Shown here in pieces: positions 35,237 through 46,094 of a stretch of DNA of 64,000 bases. Source of the DNA: Micromussa lordhowensis (Eukaryota > Cnidaria > Anthozoa > Scleractinia > Lobophylliidae); assembly GCA_964020085.1 (NCBI GenBank), contig OZ026601.1, positions 15,470,030-15,534,029 on the forward strand. The letters are read 5' to 3'. How positions within the stretch are numbered: position 1 is the stretch's first letter; every line of letters starts with the position of its first letter. A model generated the notes under the pieces. It was not told the DNA's origin and ran no database searches. It saw only the letters and a list, made by a program, of their open reading frames with translations. The position numbers and the translations under genes were made by a program.

Positions 35237-36455
35237 CGGATGGAGTAAGAGAGCGAGATCGTTGCGTCCCCTTGTTGGCTCGAAAGGGACAACGAACTAG
35301 GGGATGGTTCCCATCACAACGCTCACAAACATGGCGGAAATGGCATTGACCAAGGGTCCAGCGACAAGCTCCATCGTTCCAAGAGCGACAGTAGTACACC
35401 GAAGTCGAAGAATGCGGAACAGGAGGAGATGGTGAGTTGGGAGCAGACGACGAAGAGGGAAGTGGGAGGGCTGACTGAGTCCCAGGAAGGGAGGATGAGG
35501 ACTGAGGTACCCCAGAGGTCCGGGTGTGGAAGTTGTACAAGTCCAGATTCATTTTAGACCAATCTGCCAAGCATGACGCCGCAGCATCCTTCCTGAATGC
35601 AACATCATACGTTTGCCAGGCAGGACCCGGGAACTGGCGTGCCGTCTGCATGATGAGTAATTTGTACTGAATTAAGTCCTGCCAACGATTTGGATGGGCG
35701 TTGCAAAACACTCAAGCGTAGATGGTAAAGGCCTGGACCCAAGTTAAAATATCGGTAATTTCCACCACTCGCTTTCGCGCCGGAGAAACAACCAATTTGC
35801 CATCCAGATATGTGTGGGGCTCAGATTCCTGTGCCCTTAAGTTCTCTGCCAAAAGGTCCGCCAGCTCCACAAAAACGCCACTGGTTATTTTAGCGACCAG
35901 TTTTGCTGGAATTGGCGCGTAACCTGGACCGACTACAAAGGCCTTGCCGACCGAAGGCGCGAAAGTCGAGGTGCCGGGTGCCAGCCACGCAGGAGAAACG
36001 AACGTGGGTGGTGTAGAAATAGCCATGAGCGGCGGCTGACCAAGTGCGGTGAAAACCGGATTTCCTACCGTTGTATAAGTCGAAATAAACGAGGGAACAA
36101 CAACATTACCTGACGTGGTGGACGAGCTTGGAATCGAGGAACTCGCCACGTTCGAAGCGTGCGCCATGCCCCCGAATGACTGAACTGCAGCGCTGGTCGA
36201 CGAACTCGTCGCTCCATTCGCCTGAAACGCTGCAAGAATTTGGGGAAGCGACTGTCCTAGCGCTTGAGAGAGCGCTTGGGAAAGAGTCTCGCTGGAGATG
36301 GAGAATATGGGCGGCGAAGCCAATGAGGTTGTCGCGACCGAGGAGGTGTTTGTTTTGCCCGACGACGACGCCATGAAATCGTCCCAATGCAGCGCGGCTG
36401 TGAGGCTGTTCAGGGTAGACCGTGGCATAAAAAACAGACACAAAGACACGCACAA
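35214..36455 (-). pseudogene. DIRS Gag-like protein
   Basis: Two frames separated by one TGA (35714-35712) read as one protein in the same phase. The first is Ser/Ala/Thr-rich and ends ITDILTWVQAFTIYA. The second has HPNRWQDLIQYKLLIMQTAR, a Ser/Pro-rich linker and a Cys/His knuckle (CRSWNDGACRWTLGQCHFRH, then CERCDGNHPLVRCPF). That is usual for DIRS Gag. The knuckle should bind the element's RNA. Confidence 0.72.
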
Positions 36456-36706
36456 GTAAAACGCAAATAATAGCTAGATCGGAGAGCTAGATAACGACTG
36501 CTCTCGGCCACGCTGGCTGACAGAACTCCACGCACTGCCAAACCTACGCCACATGGGTGACACACTGCACTAATGCGCATGCGCTTCAAACTGACCTCTG
36601 ACCGCGGGTACTGTTGGCGCTCTTTGTTGTTAACTCCTTTAAATTGCATTTAAATACATAATAAGTCGATCAGAAAACGTTCATTGACAGTAAAATAATC
36701 ACATAT

Positions 36707-38879
36707 CTATATAAATTCGACAATATTGTCAATTTCCCAAATCAAGCAACGACCAAACCCAGAAAATAAACCTAAAAATAAATGAATGCATTGCCATGAA
36801 AAGTTCCAATTAACCTGAAAATTGCGAATCGTTTCGTCTGAAGCTGAACCATGATTGCGATATTTAAAGAAAGCAAACAAACCACTAACTAAAGCAAAAT
36901 TGAGAGCTGAGCCCTCATCTAGCTGTGTGGAAAAACTACTGGCTGACAGATTAATTACATAAGTCATTTCAATGTTCAGAGTGAGGAGTTCAATGTTCGA
37001 CACAACAAAGTTCAGTGAAGTGATTCCTTATTTATTTGTTCATTCTTGAGTATGTGCTCGTCGGACTTTTCGAATCTTGGGACTCTGGTGACCTTGTTGG
37101 ACAGGTTTGTCACAACGCTTGCAAATTTTGTGTGGAGGTGTAGTAGGCACAGTTTGTAGAGGTGTAGTAAGCACAGTTTGTAGAAGTGTAGTAGGCATAG
37201 TTTGTAGAGGTGTAGTAGGCACAGTTTGTAGAGGTACCTTTGTCTTACTTTGCTTAAACGGTGGTAAACGATTTTGCGGAGACACTGGCAGGCAACACAA
37301 CAGAAGATAAAATTAAGGACTGACAATCCTAATGCAGCATATGCAATGTACTCCGTTAACGTAGTTTCAGAGGTCACTTCTACTTGATTGACCATGTCAT
37401 CTGCCTTCTCTATAGCTGAGGTAAGCTGGCTGTCGTAATACTCAAACATTTCATCAAACTCATTGATCACAGATCGATTGATGACAACAGGAGGAGGAAT
37501 AGAAAGTGACTCCTGATGTAGCTGTAGCGGTGACATATCATTACTGTTTGGATCCCATGGGACATAAACAATTGAATCGCTTGAAAACAGTGGTAATGAG
37601 ATACTAAGGCTCTTTAGACACGTGGCCAAACTTGTTTTCATTCCAGTAAACATGACATTGCAAGGGAAATGATAGATCGCAAGTGAGGTAATATCCAGAT
37701 AACCAGTGTTTGTGACTACTGTCTCAGATGTAGGAGAAATTAAACTTGAGTGGAGTCAAGTGCTCGATGACACAAAAATTTTCTTCAGCATTTCCGGAAC
37801 TAGAAGTAAAATATTGACGTTCAAATCATGGCCATCATGCTCGACATCAATCATAGGGCTAGCAAGAACAGACAAACCTTCCTCTAATGCTGTTATTGTA
37901 AATTTCAGTGAAGGATCAATCAATAATTTGGCTGATAAATGTGATGAAATGAATTTGGGAAGGTCAGAATAACCAACTAGCATTTTTCCATTCAATTGTG
38001 TGACCTGGCTCAACGTGTCTGAAAATTCGAACAACCTAAGAAATGCAGCAAATGCTCTATTAACTTCCGCTGAATATTTGGAAAGGAAGTCCATAGTCAT
38101 GGATTCGTGACATCTAACAGAATTTGAAAAAGGTTTAAGTTGGCCTTGCCACTCAACATATGTGCGGCCGATTCTTTTTAAATTCTCGCTTAATACGTTT
38201 AACTTGCCATTACATTGATCGGCAATTTTGAAGAAGTAAACAACTTTGCCATCAACAACACGAACGAAATGTTGGGAAATATGTATAGTGCGGGTTAATT
38301 GTGACAAAGTTTCCTTTAAATTTGACACGTGATTGGGCTCGCATTTAGGACCTATTGACCTATAGATTGCCCTAAACAAGCCAAGAACAACACCTGCATG
38401 ACACATCCAACTAGACCGACGTAAACGATCTTTGGTATTTAACCAACGTCGTTCATCAACTGAAACTTTGACAGTAACGCAACGCCTAGGACTTAGAACT
38501 GAATTTCGGTATCCTCTTAAGCAGGACATTCTTGGTGTCTGACCGACTAAATATTGAAAATATCTAGGCAAATAAGTGTCACACTCAACTAAGGTTGAAA
38601 ATCCTGGTAAAGATAACAATCTGCGGGGGACCTTTGAAAATGACCCGTTGTTTCTAACAAGTCATCGAAAAACTTTTGCTTCAAAGCGGAACAAGAATTG
38701 TTCAACATGGAAAAATGCCTTCCAAACTCTGCGAAGTTTAGGACTGTATGAATATTCAAAAGCTTAGTGTTGTCATAAAAGGTCAATGGTTTCGGACCAT
38801 GACTAACCATGAGCGAAGCAGGATAAAAAGTTGCCTTTTCTGTGAAAGAATCAAACTGTTGTGAAAACACTAAACTCAT
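36707..38879 (-). pseudogene. env-like glycoprotein gene of the Gypsy element
   Basis: Three frames downstream of integrase (38879-38589, 38619-37756, 37653-37012) make up about 620 codons of a protein without enzymatic motifs. There is a possible hydrophobic start near 38930. Several Cys lie in a mostly helical ectodomain. A hydrophobic stretch of about 23 residues (YIAYAALGLSVLNFIFCC) near the end is followed by a short basic, Cys-containing tail and a Thr/Pro repeat. Position after pol and a C-terminal anchor are what env genes of errantivirus-like elements show. I see no furin-type site that I would trust. Frameshifts separate the pieces. The assignment as env is inference. Confidence 0.5.
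37040..37245. repeat. 24-30 bp tandem repeat in the env-like tail
   Basis: Variants of GTTTGTAGAGGTGTAGTAGG repeat about four to five times (37128-37232), encoding TTPLQTVPTTP-type repeats on the minus strand. The duplicate at 23824-23900 has fewer units, so the number differs between copies. Confidence 0.7.
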
Positions 38880-39032
38880 TGAAAAGATGATACCCAGTAG
38901 ATGAAAGCAAGAACATGGTCAGTGTTTTCCCTTGGGCTCCATCACTGAGAACTATCTTCACGCATAACCAAACGATAACAAACTTGAATTCCTAGGGACA
39001 CGAAAAGGAAACATTACCAAAAATACCGGAAA

Positions 39033-40662
39033 TCAGCAACGAGATTCTTCAAAGTATTTGATTAAACGTTTGTCCAAAATGTTTTCTTCTGGTTCCCATG
39101 TGGACTGGTTGGTTGGATAACCGAACCATGTGACTAAATTTTGATGCTTTCCTTTTCGTTTTCGACTTTTGAGAATTTTTTCGACAGAAGAGGATTGTTC
39201 TACAATCCTGTAAGGACCAAACCAGTTGTGCAACAATTTCTTTGAAAGACCTTTTTTAGTTTTGGATGTATAAACCCATACACGCTGACCAACTTCAAAA
39301 ACTGGCATTTTAGCTTCCTGATCATAATAGTCTTTCATTTTCTGCTGAGAGTGCTGAATATTCTCTTTAGCGATGTTCTGCGCCAATTCTACTTTTTCTA
39401 CTATATGTTTTTGGTGTTCAAAAACGAGCTTGATGGGCTTTCGGATTCACTAGGCAATAGCTTCACATCAATTGGTAAGCGAGGCTCTCAACCATAAAGA
39501 ACGTAAAAAGGACTGTCGCCAATCGCTTCACATATAGAAGTTTGATGAGCGAACAAAATTAAAGGGATATACTCGTCCCAGTCCTTTTGGTCCTTGGGAA
39601 CATACATCAAAAGAGACTGACAAAGAGTAGAATTGAATCTTTCAACAAGACCATCAGATTGCGGATGATAGCTAGAAGTGTTCGCTATGTGAATCTGAAA
39701 TATTTTACACACTTCGGCAATAAGTTTAGACAAAAAGTTCTTCCCCTATCAGAAAGTAAAACCTTCGGAGCACCAGGCCTAGCAATGATCTCATCAACTA
39801 AAAGGCGAGCGATTACGAAGGCTTCTGCAGCTACAGCTACTTGATCAAATGCATTTCCAACAGGTATGGGAAGCAACGGAGCTCTCTTAGAGTTCCTAGG
39901 TGTTTTTCTTGTTGAGCAATCCTGGCAAGACTTGCACCAGTGCTCAATATCTTTGAACGTGCGTTTCCACCAGTACCTTTGCTTAACCTTCTGAAAGGTT
40001 TTGTGTACACCGAAGTGAGCACCTGATATATGATTGTGAACGTTTGACAAAATTTCAAATTTAAGAGCATGTGGAATAACAAGTTGAGAATACGCTTCGT
40101 GGTTATTACGGTTTTGGTTTTGATCCAAATGATAGAGTAAACCATACTGTCCAATATAAAAGTTATCACTAAAGAGTAAAATTTTGCGAGCTAATTTGTC
40201 GTTTGGTGGTACAGTATCGTTTTCCAGAAAGTCTATAATTTCACTCAACTCAGGGTCTCGTCTTTGCATTTCTCTAGTTCTCGCTAACTGAGGGTCTTCT
40301 TGCTGAAATGAACTTAAATCAGGTTTTGTCTCGTATGGACGTCTAGATAAGCTATCGACATTGCTATGCTCTTTTCCAGGACGATGAACAATATCAAAAT
40401 CATATTGCTGAAGCAACAGAGACCACCTAGCTAAACAACCTGTCGCATCCTTCACATTCATAAGCCAACGAAGTGAGCTATGAACAGTAATAACTAAAAA
40501 TTTGCGACCAAACAAGTAAGGTTGAAATTTCTTGATTCCTTCCACTAAAGCTAGAGCTTCACGTTCAGTTAAGCCACAACCATTGTATGCAATAACTACT
40601 TCTTTGTCGTCCTGCTTTTTGAGCAAGAGTAAAGCCAATTCCAATTGAGCTTGCATCGACAA
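39033..40662 (-). pseudogene. Gypsy integrase with C-terminal chromodomain
   Basis: It begins inside RNase H (LARWSLLLQQYDFDIVHRPG, NVDSLSRRP). The zinc-binding H2C2 part follows (HNHISGAHFGVHKTF, CKSCQDCSTRKT). The core then jumps from AFDQVAV to AEAFVIARLLVDEI, deleting the first catalytic Asp. LLSDRGRTF and [18 protein letters not shown] give the second Asp and the Glu. The C-terminus has [20 protein letters not shown] followed by [19 protein letters not shown], a clear chromodomain. Frameshifts lie near 39710 and 39440. Chromodomains steer integration to marked chromatin. Confidence 0.8.
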
Positions 40663-41702
40663 ATAACAAAAATTCCTGTATGAAATCAGGATATGCTAGA
40701 ATTGGAGCAGAGACTAAAACACGTTTCAGCTTGTCGAATGCATCTGCACAAGCTTTTGTCCATGCAAACTTAACCCCTTTCTTAGTGAGAGCGTTCAAAG
40801 GACTAGCGATGTGTGCAAAGCCCTTCACAAAAACGCCTATAGTAGTTTGCAAGCCCCATAGAAACTCTTAATTCCTTTATGTTTTTGGGAGTAGGAAAAT
40901 CATGTACAACGTGCACCTTCTCTGGATTGGCGTCACCACATGACCCAGATACTTGACTTTCTGCTTCACAAAGGAACATTTCTTAGGATTGAGCTTTACA
41001 TTAGCTTCCTTTAATCTTCTAAAAACTTCTATAATAATAAATATATAAATCAAGGCAAAACAATATTCCAAACTTCTCAAAATATGGCTCATTAATCGCT
41101 GGAAACTTGCTCCGGAATTTGTCAAACCAAATGGCATATCTAAAAATTCATACAATCCCTTATGCGTAACGAACGCTGTTTTTTCACGAGCAGATGGGTG
41201 GAGCTTGATTTGCCAATATCCCAACTTGAGGTCAAGGGTTGAAAAATACTGTGCCAGATAGAGCAGCTAACGTATCAACGACCAAAGGCATTGGAAAACT
41301 ATCCTTTTTAGTAACTTTATTAATAGCTCGGAAATCGACACAAAACCTCATTTCTCCATTTTTCTTTTTCACCAATGCAACAGGAGAGGACCAGGGACTA
41401 ACTGATTCCTGAATTATTCCTCTCTGAAGCATATCATCTACCTGGCGATAAATTTCTTGTTTATTTTCAGGAGTTGTCCGATAGGGTATCTGTTTAACAT
41501 GCATAGCATCACCGGTATCAATGGTATGCTGTACTAACGAGGTTCTACCAAGCTGGTCATCAGAGAAAGCAAACACATTACGATATTTCTGAAACCAATT
41601 TTCAAACTTGACTTTATCGCCATCAGACAAGACAATCAGACAAATCTGGTAAATCAGAGTAATCGCGATGAGAGCTATCAACGGTTGGGGAGGGAGGTGC
41701 AC
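40565..41702 (-). pseudogene. Gypsy reverse transcriptase-RNase H
   Basis: RT fingers are clear (RGIIQESVSPWSSPVALVKK, MRFCVDFRAINKVTKKDSFP). The palm has GYWQIKLHPSAREKTAFVTH and MPFGLTNSGASFQRLM. Where YxDD should follow, the sequence reads CFALIYIFIIIEVF, so the catalytic Asp pair is gone. LNPKKCSFVKQKVKYLGHVV and an RNase H segment (FLLFVDASSIGIGFTLAQ) come next. Frame changes lie near 41228, 40870 and 40640. Confidence 0.8.
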
Positions 41703-42652
41703 TGGGACATCCTGGTGAATTCAACTCAAAGGTCGCAATGGAGGGATCAACTTTTTCAAAATCACCTAATCTAGTCCTACGACAAATCTTAACTGGCTGA
41801 GAAGAAGGATTAATTATTCTCATTAGAATTGTGCCATCTTCAGAAACATGAACTAATTATAATGCTCCAAAAACAGAATACTTTTCAGGCAAGGTGGATC
41901 TGGGAGCAACAACGCCGATTGCATTTGATTGCTGGGGAATGGCGTTCAACTTCGCAGGAACCACAACCTCCGACTGTGGTGGAATAACAAAAGAAAAATC
42001 AGCGTGTACAGAACATTTAAAGTCGGTGTTGCCAGAAACAACATAATCGTCAGACATAGTGCCTTCCATGTTACAAAAAGGTAAGGGGTCTACCTCAGAA
42101 ACAAACTCAATCATGCCCTTTTCAAAATCAATTTAGAGCCAAATTTTTGAAGGAAATCTCTGCCAAGGATCGCATCATATGTTAAATTTCTGATAACATA
42201 AGCTTCAAAAGGAAAGACTTCGGACTGAATAACAAATTGTATGAGTGTTTTCCACAAAGTATTGAGGATACCACCGTTCACTGACGTGATATTTTCTAAT
42301 TCAGAATTATCCAAAGTTGGGGACATATGACGCAAAAATTTATTCCACATGTTAGCGCTAACTGCAGTGACAGCAGCTCCCGTGTCTACAAGGCAACAAA
42401 ACTCAAAGCCCTCTATTCTTGTTGGAACAGTTGATCCATCAGCTAAAAAAGGAAATGAAATAGTATCAATTGTGTCTGTCGCAACATCAGAAATTGCGTT
42501 ACGGTCAGGAAAATGATCTGTTCTGCTTGTATCTTCGGTTGAGTTGGTATGGACTGAGACAGTGCCCATGTCACTTGAAACTGAAGAATTGGATTGCACT
42601 TGGACGCTACTTTTTCCGATATTTTTCTTGGCCGGTGAAGTTTGGAAAGACA
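41623..42652 (-). pseudogene. Gypsy aspartic protease region
   Basis: A flexible Ser/Thr-rich stretch leads to CCLVDTGAAVTAVSANMW (the DTGA active site at about 42390) and AILGRDFLQKFG. A domain with PPQSEVVVPAKLNA and TILMRIINPSSQPVKICRRT links protease to RT. Two frame breaks lie at about 42111 and 41860. The true N-terminus is lost at the junction with the tandem array; the first 17 residues of the longest frame are antisense of the array repeat. Confidence 0.72.
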
Positions 42653-42787
42653 TATCAGTGTACAATTTGCAAACAAGGTGTGCGCGTGCTGACAAAGGGA
42701 GATGCATGTTATTTTGTCAGTATATATTGATCATTGCTTTTATGATATTTGGTGGCTCCTAAAGGAGCTGTTTTGATTTATGGTCAC

Positions 42788-43078
42788 TTACTGCTCCAGA
42801 AGTACGTCCATCTCATTCATGAAGAGCGAGATAGTCTTGTCTTTTTCCGCAACACTTTTGCGAAGTTTCAACTCCTTCGAATGCCTGATGAGGTTGTCGG
42901 GTACACTCGCCATGAGGATTTGGTTCAAAAGGACCACCATCGGCTTTAGTCTCACTCCACCGCTAATCTTTGGTAGTGGGGTTTCGTCAACTAACGAGTT
43001 ACCAGGTAGGGAGAGATCTCTCTCAACCTCCCTGAGTGCTTGTGAAATGAAAGCTTCCAGTTGTTTGTCGTACTCCAT
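42788..43078 (-). CDS. unknown 96-residue helical protein (repeated in units A-D)
   Basis: MEYDKQLEAFISQALREVER, then SLVDETPLPKISGGVRLKPM and IRHSKELKLRKSVAEKDKTI. It is charged, helical and coiled-coil-like, with no known domain. The same frame recurs at 44066-44356, 48219-48509 and 51583-51873 with only one to three changes. Reading frames kept in four copies hint at recent duplication rather than selection. Similar uncharacterised proteins sit beside Harbinger-like elements in cnidarians (weak recollection). Confidence 0.5.
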   Translation of the reverse strand: MEYDKQLEAFISQALREVERDLSLPGNSLVDETPLPKISGGVRLKPMVVLLNQILMASVPDNLIRHSKELKLRKSVAEKDKTISLFMNEMDVLLEQ

Positions 43079-43127
43079 CGTGAGTTGTCATACTTTGAAA
43101 TAAAAAATAGTGAAGTATTCGTACTTT

Positions 43128-43403
43128 TCAGGGCTTATTGCTTATTCCAAATAAAAAACTGTCAAGTTGCATCATCATATGTTCAGTTTGTTTGATAGTA
43201 CGTCGATACTCCCCCTTCATCTCCTCCACTGTGTCTTCTCGTCTGAATTGTTCGTACGTACGAGCTAATTCGCACCATTGCCTCTTTTGCATATCCATTT
43301 CCTTGCTAAGTTCGGTAATCATTTTATCCATTCTTGCCTTATTGGAAATTCTATCAACCTTCCTCTGGATTCCATTCTCCTTATTTCTTCTTCTTTTCTC
43401 CAA
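43128..43403 (-). CDS. unknown helical protein, second module
   Basis: The frame reads KVDRISNKARMDKMITELSK and AKEMDMQKRQ-like, Glu/Lys/Arg-rich segments, a strong coiled-coil candidate. Full versions in units B and C (44406-44726 and 48559-48879) start MERNKELETFNFQAFLKKRR, similar to the start of the first module (MEYDKQLEAFISQALREVER). Both modules share the same roughly 70-bp upstream leader. Function unknown. Confidence 0.45.
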   Translation of the reverse strand: MEKRRRNKENGIQRKVDRISNKARMDKMITELSKEMDMQKRQWCELARTYEQFRREDTVEEMKGEYRRTIKQTEHMMMQLDSFLFGISNKP

Positions 43404-44984
43404 AAAAGCTTGAAAATTGAAACAGGTGTCCTTCTGCTGAACACGAACTTCTCATACTCCATAAGAGCAACTGGTTCAAATTTTTTGCCATGTTCTAAAT
43501 ATTTGGGTGAAACTGGTGTGGGATTCAGCAGTTGCTTGTTTGATGAATTTCAACCCATAGGACTACTAAAGGTCACTCAAATAACCGGTAACCAATCAGG
43601 AGCCGAGAAAGACAATAGGCTATTGTTTCGAGAACAATAGACTATTGTTTTCCAAATCCAAGATGGTGGAGGTTATTTTCAACCAATCAGGAGGTGATTT
43701 AAGAATTCAAGATGGCGGTAGCGGCTTCCTGAGCAGCAGTGAAACTTGGAAACGAGGTCCCTGGTTTCCATAGGAGTTTGTTTTGGGGTGAAAAGATGGC
43801 CCACTGGACTCGAAGGCCTGGGATCGGTCTCTCAGACTCGTCTGATATGTCAACTAAGAATCAATCTAGACACATGTAAATCAAATGACAAACAACTGTA
43901 TTTTCAGAAATCCTAATTCTTTACAAGAGGGACCAGTGTACAATTTGCAAACAAGGTGTGCGCGTGCTGACAAAGGGAGATGCATGTTATTTTGTCAGTA
44001 TATATTGATCACTGCTTTTATGATATTTGGTGGCTCCTAAAGGAGCTGTTTTGATTTATGGTCACTTACTGCTCCAGAAGTACGTCCATCTCATTCATGA
44101 AGAGCGAGATAGTCTTGTCTTTTTCCGCAACACTTTTGCGAAGTTTCAACTCCTTCGAATGCCTGATGAGGTTGTCGGGTACACTCGCCATGAGGATTTG
44201 GTTCAAAAGGACCACCATCGGCTTTAGTCTCACTCCACCGCTAATCTTTGGTAGTGGGGTTTCGTCAACTAACGAGTCACCAGGTAGGGAGAGATCTCTC
44301 TCAACCTCCCTGAGCGCTTGTGAAATGAAAGCTTCCAGTTGTTTGTCGTACTCCATCGTGAGTTGTCATACTTTGAAATAAAAAATAGTGAAGTATTCAT
44401 ACTTTTCAGGACTTATTGCTTATTCCAAATAAAAAACTGTCAAGTTGCATCATCATATGTTCAGTTTGTTTGATAGTACGTCGATACTCCCCCTTCATCT
44501 CCTCCACTGTGTCTTCTCGTCTGAATTGTTCGTACGTACGAGCTAATTCGCACCATTGCCTCTTTTGCATATCCATTTCCTTGCTAAGTTCGGTAATCAT
44601 TTTATCCATTCTTTCCTCATTGGAAATTCTATCAACCTTCCTCTGGATTCCATTCTCCTTATTTCTTCTTCTTTTCTTCAAAAAAGCTTGAAAATTGAAA
44701 GTTTCGAGCTCTTTATTGCGCTCCATCGTGAGTTGTCATACTTGGAAATAAAAATGCTGAAGCATTTATACCTTTCAGGGCTTATTGCTTAATCAATTTG
44801 CCGCTCGTTTTGTTGCTGTGCGCTTTTGTCTCTATGGCTATTCAGAATACCACTTGCTTTGTTGTATAATTGATTAATTGTACTTATCCCTCGAACTGTG
44901 TCGTGAGACTGAAAAAATTCCTATGGTTTATTCTTGTTGATTCGTAGGAGTTTTTAAAAGGCATGGATTGATTTTTTTTTGGCA

Positions 44985-45377
44985 GTTGACAATAGTCTCG
45001 AGGGATTTTAGGTTTTTATCAGCGTATAAAAGGTTAATGTCATCAGCAAAAAGGTAGAAGGTTAACTTGTCTGAGGCCATGAAAATGTCATTTACATAAA
45101 TAAGAAACGGTAGGGGACCAAGTCACCCCTGAGGGACGCCACAAAGGGTACTCTCCTTTCTAGATACGTGGGGACCTACTTGAGTCTGCGTTGCATTTGA
45201 CAGATAGGAGGAGAACAAATCGTTAACTATACCGCGGATACCGTAATGGGATAATTTATGAAGGAGGATAGGGTGATTGACAGTATCAAATGCTTTTTGA
45301 AGGTCAATAGATACACCACAGGAGAACATTCCCTTGTCCATGTATGACGTGAACATTTTAGTAATCGAGTTGGGCAC
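44985..45377 (-). pseudogene. non-LTR RT fragment in unit B
   Basis: The frame has GVSIDLQKAFDTVNHPILLH, KLSHYGIRG and CGVPQG. After a frame change it has PLPFLIYVNDIFMASDKLTF and LFADDINLLY with the catalytic FADD. Only RT motifs around the palm remain. The same fragment with the same break is at 49138-49530, so it was already broken before the unit duplicated. Confidence 0.75.
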
Positions 45378-45468
45378 GAGTAAAGTCCATGGGACAATGC
45401 CAGAGGCTTTTAAAGGAAAGTAGAAATCTACTCAAGTCATAATTGATTGGAATGAGGTTAGATGTCAA

Positions 45469-45948
45469 ATGCCAAGCAGCTTGCAGTTGAACCGAGAACT
45501 TTTCAGTTCCTACAAAAATCACACAACTTTGAAAGGTTTAGTTTGCATTTCTCCCAGTGGAGCAGTTACATTCATAAGCCAACTGTATACAGGTTCTATC
45601 TCCAATCGAGAAATTGTCAGAAGGAGTGGATTTTTAGATCTACCATTTGATGACAAAGACTCAATCATGGCAGACAAGGGATTCACCATTCAGGATTTGT
45701 TGCCTTTGGGGGTTAGTTTAAATTTGCCACCCTTTCTTGGAGCGTGTTCACAGATGGCTGCAGAAGATGTGGTAAAAACACGGGAAATTGCAAGTTTAAG
45801 GATACATGTTGAACATGCCATCAACAAGATTAAGAATTTTCACATATGGGACAGGGTTGTTTCACTACATCAAATGGGAATTGTAAACCAGATGTGGGCG
45901 GTATGTGCATTCTGTTGTAATGCACAAACCAGCATTATGTCAATGTGA
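45469..45948 (+). pseudogene. Harbinger/ISL2EU-type DDE transposase, C-terminal half (unit B)
   Basis: It shows SSYKNHTTLKGLVCISPSGA, VTFISQLYTGSISNREIVRR, SIMADKGFTIQDLLP (second catalytic Asp) and SLRIHVEHAINKIKNFHIWD (catalytic Glu). This is the HARBI1-like DDE superfamily endonuclease. The N-terminus with the first Asp and the DNA-binding domain is missing; LINE sequence lies just upstream. An identical frame is at 49622-50101. The transposase is on the strand opposite to the YqaJ gene and converges with it. Confidence 0.75.
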
Positions 45949-46094
45949 CTATTCACACATGATGTGAGGCATTTTAGAATGAATTATTTAATCCATAAGT
46001 TGCCTATCTCTTCTCTCCCTAAAATGTATGGGACTATTTATTGGGCATTAAGAGAGACAACATTTTCCCCCACTGTTCTGATTATTTATTTTAA

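Larger units (their letters stand above)
32213..36682 (-). mobile_element. nearly complete DIRS-type (tyrosine recombinase) retroelement
   Basis: On the minus strand the order is gag (36455-35214), RT-RNase H (35236-33425) and tyrosine recombinase (33392 to about 32460). There is no integrase or protease. I see no methyltransferase domain between RNase H and the recombinase. The ends carry a short inverted GTTAACAAC (32215-32223 and 36628-36636). Flanking composite sequence stops at 32212 and resumes at 36683. The duplicate at 23380/23381 is uninterrupted. Each of the three genes is broken by a single in-frame stop: TGA at 35714-35712, TAA at 34423-34421 and TAA at 32549-32547. Confidence 0.8.
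36683..42655 (-). mobile_element. Gypsy-type element with chromodomain and env-like gene, 5' end missing
   Basis: Reading right to left: protease (42652-42111), RT-RNase H (41702-40565), integrase with chromodomain (40662-39033), then an env-like region (38879-36707). The LTR-like block continues at 32212-31604 beyond the DIRS insertion. Gag and the 5' LTR are absent because similarity ends at 42655, where the tandem array starts. Every frame is broken, and the RT and integrase have lost catalytic residues. It is an old, dead copy. Confidence 0.75.
42656..43932. repeat. tandem array unit A (internally deleted, 1277 bp)
   Basis: It begins AGTGTACAATTTGCAAACAA and ends at the junction ...TTACAAGAGGGACC, exactly as units B and C do. 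The middle (LINE, DDE and YqaJ part, about 2.9 kb) is missing: it jumps at about 43420 from the second small gene to ACAGGTGTCCTTCTGCTGAA. Confidence 0.8.

Noticed and set aside
36128..36376. 82-codon plus-strand frame
   Set aside because: Shadow of the DIRS Gag gene on the other strand.
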